The position numbers and the translations under genes are program-made. A model generated the notes under the pieces. It was not told the DNA's origin, did no database searches, and worked only from the letters and a program-made list of their open reading frames with translations. DNA of 24,095 bases from Synergistales bacterium (GTDB lineage: Bacteria > Synergistota > Synergistia > Synergistales > Aminobacteriaceae): assembly GCA_025997955.1 (NCBI GenBank), contig BNVH01000062.1:1-24095 (forward strand), given 5' to 3'. Position 1 is the first letter of the stretch. Each line of letters opens with the position of its first letter. This document shows, piece after piece, positions 21,589 through 24,095 of the stretch.

Positions 21589-24095
21589 TTACGCCCCCAG
21601 TTTGAAAAGCTTCATCAGGTCGTCGTTGTCCATTTCGGTTATCCAGTTTTCGCCGCTCGACATGATTATATCGCTTGCCATTTTTTGCTTCTCCTCAATC
21701 ATCGCGTCTATCTTCTCTTCTATGGTGCCGACAGTTATAAACTTATGTACGAGGACGTTTTTCTTTTGTCCGATACGAAACGCCCGGTCTGTGGCTTGAT
21801 TTTCGACAGCCGGATTCCACCATCTGTCAAAGTGTATGACGTGATTAGCCGCCGTAAGGTTGAGCCCGACGCCGCCCGCCTTCAGCGACAACACCATAAA
21901 CGGAACATAGTCAGAACCGTTAAACTGTTCGACAAGAGAGCCGCGTTTTTTTACCTGCGTGCCTCCGTGCAAAACCAAGCCGCCGCGGCCGAACACTTTC
22001 GAAAGATGGTCGGCTATGGGAGCGGTCATCTCCTTGAATTGGGTGAAAACCAGAACCCGTTCGCGTTTTTCCGCTATGGTCTCGCAAAGTTCGGTCAGTT
22101 TTTCAAATTTACCACTAAGGGACTTGTCAAACGACGTCTGCCCCAAATACTGGTCAGGATGGTTGCATATCTGCTTGAACTTCATTATGCTCGCCAAGAC
22201 AAGTCCCTTTCGCGCAATACCTGAGGCTTCCTGTAGCGCTTGTTCTATGTCTTTCACTAACGCGCTGTACAGCACTACTTGTTTTTTAGTTAACTCCGTA
22301 TAGGCTTTGAGCTCTATCTTGTCCGGCAAATCAGAGATTACTGATTTATCGGTTTTAAGACGGCGTAGAATAAAAGGGCTCACAATCTCACGCAGCTTAG
22401 AGTAGCCTGTTATATCGCTCCTCAAACCCTTTGCGAAGTTGCCGAACTCCTTCGCGCTGCCGAGGAGTCCTTTATTCAGGAAGTCAAAAATAGACCACAG
22501 GTCACCTAATCTGTTCTCGATAGGCGTGCCGGTCATGGCTATTTTGGAGGCCGATTTTAATGCCTTTATCGCCTTAGTCTGCTTAGTACCGGCGTTTTTG
22601 ATAGCCTGCGCCTCATCACATACTATTAAATCCCAGTCCGCTTCCCTTAGTGACTCAAGACGCGCGGCCATACCGTAAGTCGTGATGAACAAGTCCGCGC
22701 TCTTCTTGTCAAAATCATCCGCCACCTCAGATTTGTTAGACCTACCACTACCCGTATGGATAATAGTGTATTTCAGCTCAGGCGCGAACTTTTCCGTCTC
22801 GCTTGTCCAATTGCTCAAAAGCGAAGCGGGGATAACGAGCAGTGTTTTTAACTTGGAGTGACGCAGGTATTCGAGCAAAGCTAAAATCTGGACTGTTTTG
22901 CCTAAACCCATGTCATCCGCGAGCAGTGAGCCGAAACCGAGAGTTTTCATCATCCCCAACCAGTTGAGCCCTGTCTGCTGATAGCTCCGTAAAGACGCCT
23001 TAAAACCTTTGCCGGCTGATATTTTTTTGATTTTCGTTGGGTTGAGCAGGCGACTTTTTATACCGTCCAACCACTCTCCGTTTGTGATTTCAACATCTAC
23101 GCCGTCGCTCACTTGCGATTCGCCGCCCAAATTGAGTTGCAGTCTCATAGCCTCAGCGAAAGTGACGCTCTGCATTGCGGCGGCTTTATCAAAGGCCTCC
23201 AGAGCCGCGAGCAGTTTGTCATGGTTTACTTCGACCCACTTGCCTTTTATGAGGGAGAGTCCGTTTGCCCGCGACAGCAGCTCTTCGATTTCTTCTTTAG
23301 ACATTCGCTCGTCACCAAGGAAAATAGCCGGGTTAAACGCCAAAAGCGCGTCCATACCGACTAAGGACGGCGCTTTTTCGCCGACTGATACCGACACTCT
23401 AACGTGAGCTTTTTTCTTCCACCAGTCCGGGATTCGGCAGACGACGCCGCACTCTTCGTATAATGGAACTTCTGTCAAAAACGTATAAGCCTCGTCTGAG
23501 TTAAATCTGAGAGGCGAAAACAGCTCTCCGCTTTCGACAAGCCCTGAGATAAAACCGCTTTTATCAGCAACCGCGCTGACGGTAGAGAGCAACGCGAGGA
23601 GCTTGCCTTGGTCGCCCTTATACTCTAAAAGCGCGTTTTTAAGCGGAAGATGGCTGACTTTTTCTCTGCTTCCCGTGCTGTAAGTCGATAAAAAAGCAAA
23701 AGGAGAGTCATCTTTTTTGTTTTCAACAAGGTGAAAAAATACACGCCCAACCACGTTCAGAGCAGTGTTTTTGCCGCGCAGATACTCAGACACAGCGCCG
23801 GTGAATTTCTCTATTTCGCTGTTTGCCACAGCGCTCAAAGCTTTCCATGTATTCTCTACCCAGTGTTCATTTACGAATTCCACGCCCACACCGTACGGCG
23901 CGGCGCTGAAAATATCGGCCTTAACATCGTTAGTTATTGGCGGCGCTTTTCTCGTTATTTCTATATAACTGTCGCGGGAGAGAGCGCGTGAAAAATACCC
24001 TGAAATATAATACAAATACGCAAGTGTAGGCGAGAATTTCTCATTTTTTGCCCCAAACCCAAGGTCATACAGAGCTCTCCATTTGTCATTCAAAA
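21589..24095 (-). CDS. SNF2-family helicase/ATPase (YwqA-like), 5' end beyond the window
   Basis: At least 834 residues of a Swi2/Snf2 superfamily-2 ATPase are present. The frame stays open to the right edge, where the first codon read is TTG, so the true start most likely lies outside. Counting from that codon, the nucleotide-binding motif is DDMGLGKT (393-400), then DEAQ (493-496) and TGTPIEN (521-527). Motif V/VI sequences follow: LKAGGVGLNLTAANHVIHFD, then RWWNPAVENQATDRAFRIGQ. The region before residue 350 matches the helicase-associated domain typical of bacterial SNF2 proteins. Such enzymes translocate on double-stranded DNA or remodel nucleoprotein. It is encoded with the SWIM protein as a two-gene unit, four bases apart. 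Confidence 0.93.
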   Translation of the reverse strand, partial: LNDKWRALYDLGFGAKNEKFSPTLAYLYYISGYFSRALSRDSYIEITRKAPPITNDVKADIFSAAPYGVGVEFVNEHWVENTWKALSAVANSEIEKFTGAVSEYLRGKNTALNVVGRVFFHLVENKKDDSPFAFLSTYSTGSREKVSHLPLKNALLEYKGDQGKLLALLSTVSAVADKSGFISGLVESGELFSPLRFNSDEAYTFLTEVPLYEECGVVCRIPDWWKKKAHVRVSVSVGEKAPSLVGMDALLAFNPAIFLGDERMSKEEIEELLSRANGLSLIKGKWVEVNHDKLLAALEAFDKAAAMQSVTFAEAMRLQLNLGGESQVSDGVDVEITNGEWLDGIKSRLLNPTKIKKISAGKGFKASLRSYQQTGLNWLGMMKTLGFGSLLADDMGLGKTVQILALLEYLRHSKLKTLLVIPASLLSNWTSETEKFAPELKYTIIHTGSGRSNKSEVADDFDKKSADLFITTYGMAARLESLREADWDLIVCDEAQAIKNAGTKQTKAIKALKSASKIAMTGTPIENRLGDLWSIFDFLNKGLLGSAKEFGNFAKGLRSDITGYSKLREIVSPFILRRLKTDKSVISDLPDKIELKAYTELTKKQVVLYSALVKDIEQALQEASGIARKGLVLASIMKFKQICNHPDQYLGQTSFDKSLSGKFEKLTELCETIAEKRERVLVFTQFKEMTAPIADHLSKVFGRGGLVLHGGTQVKKRGSLVEQFNGSDYVPFMVLSLKAGGVGLNLTAANHVIHFDRWWNPAVENQATDRAFRIGQKKNVLVHKFITVGTIEEKIDAMIEEKQKMASDIIMSSGENWITEMDNDDLMKLFKLGA

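Overview
Organism. The window comes from a diderm (Gram-negative-type) bacterium. Its three ABC solute-binding proteins carry ordinary signal-peptidase-I leaders with no lipobox cysteine, as expected for free periplasmic proteins. ATA isoleucine codons are frequent and GTG/TTG starts occur. The load of sugar and peptide importers would suit a gut or anaerobic fermentative lineage. Synergistota is one guess, but the sequence alone does not prove any phylum.

Layout. (1) 1-652: an AT-rich accessory edge with the 5' part of an IS4-type transposase running off the left end, short repeats and no solid gene. (2) 653-8090: a plus-strand operon with a CUT1-type importer (binding protein, two permeases, two ATPases), then a zinc MDR dehydrogenase resembling erythritol/L-threitol dehydrogenases and an SDR resembling D-threitol dehydrogenases. 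This looks like uptake and first oxidation of a C4 or similar polyol. (3) 8111-13166: a second sugar operon, chvE-mmsA-mmsB plus an AraR-like regulator (GntR-type winged helix fused to a LacI-type sensor). It has its own promoter and an AraR-type operator ahead of chvE. (4) 13193-13821: a VapB/VapC-type toxin-antitoxin pair just behind the regulator. (5) 13998-15158 (minus): an M20 glutamate-carboxypeptidase-like peptidase, divergent from (6) 15336-20765, a complete dppABCDF-type peptide importer. (7) 20811-24095 (minus): a SWIM zinc-finger gene and a SNF2-family helicase gene, the equivalent of the ywqB/ywqA pair of Bacillus, with the helicase running off the right end.

Working together. Each importer operon starts with its binding-protein gene, and each has a strong inverted repeat between that gene and the next gene. 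This is probably how one promoter gives excess binding protein over membrane components. The peptide importer and M20 peptidase share a short divergent promoter region and probably form a peptide or acyl-amino-acid salvage unit.

A 21-bp perfect direct repeat (278-298 and 20850-20870) brackets the whole transporter block. The right copy lies in frame within the last codons of the SWIM gene and the left copy lies near the transposase fragment. It may be an insertion-sequence end or a remnant of the event that brought the block in. I found no CRISPR array, tRNA, rRNA, integrase or clearly new defence or biosynthetic system. The most promising points are the inferred tetritol pathway, the AraR-type circuit and the flanking direct repeat.
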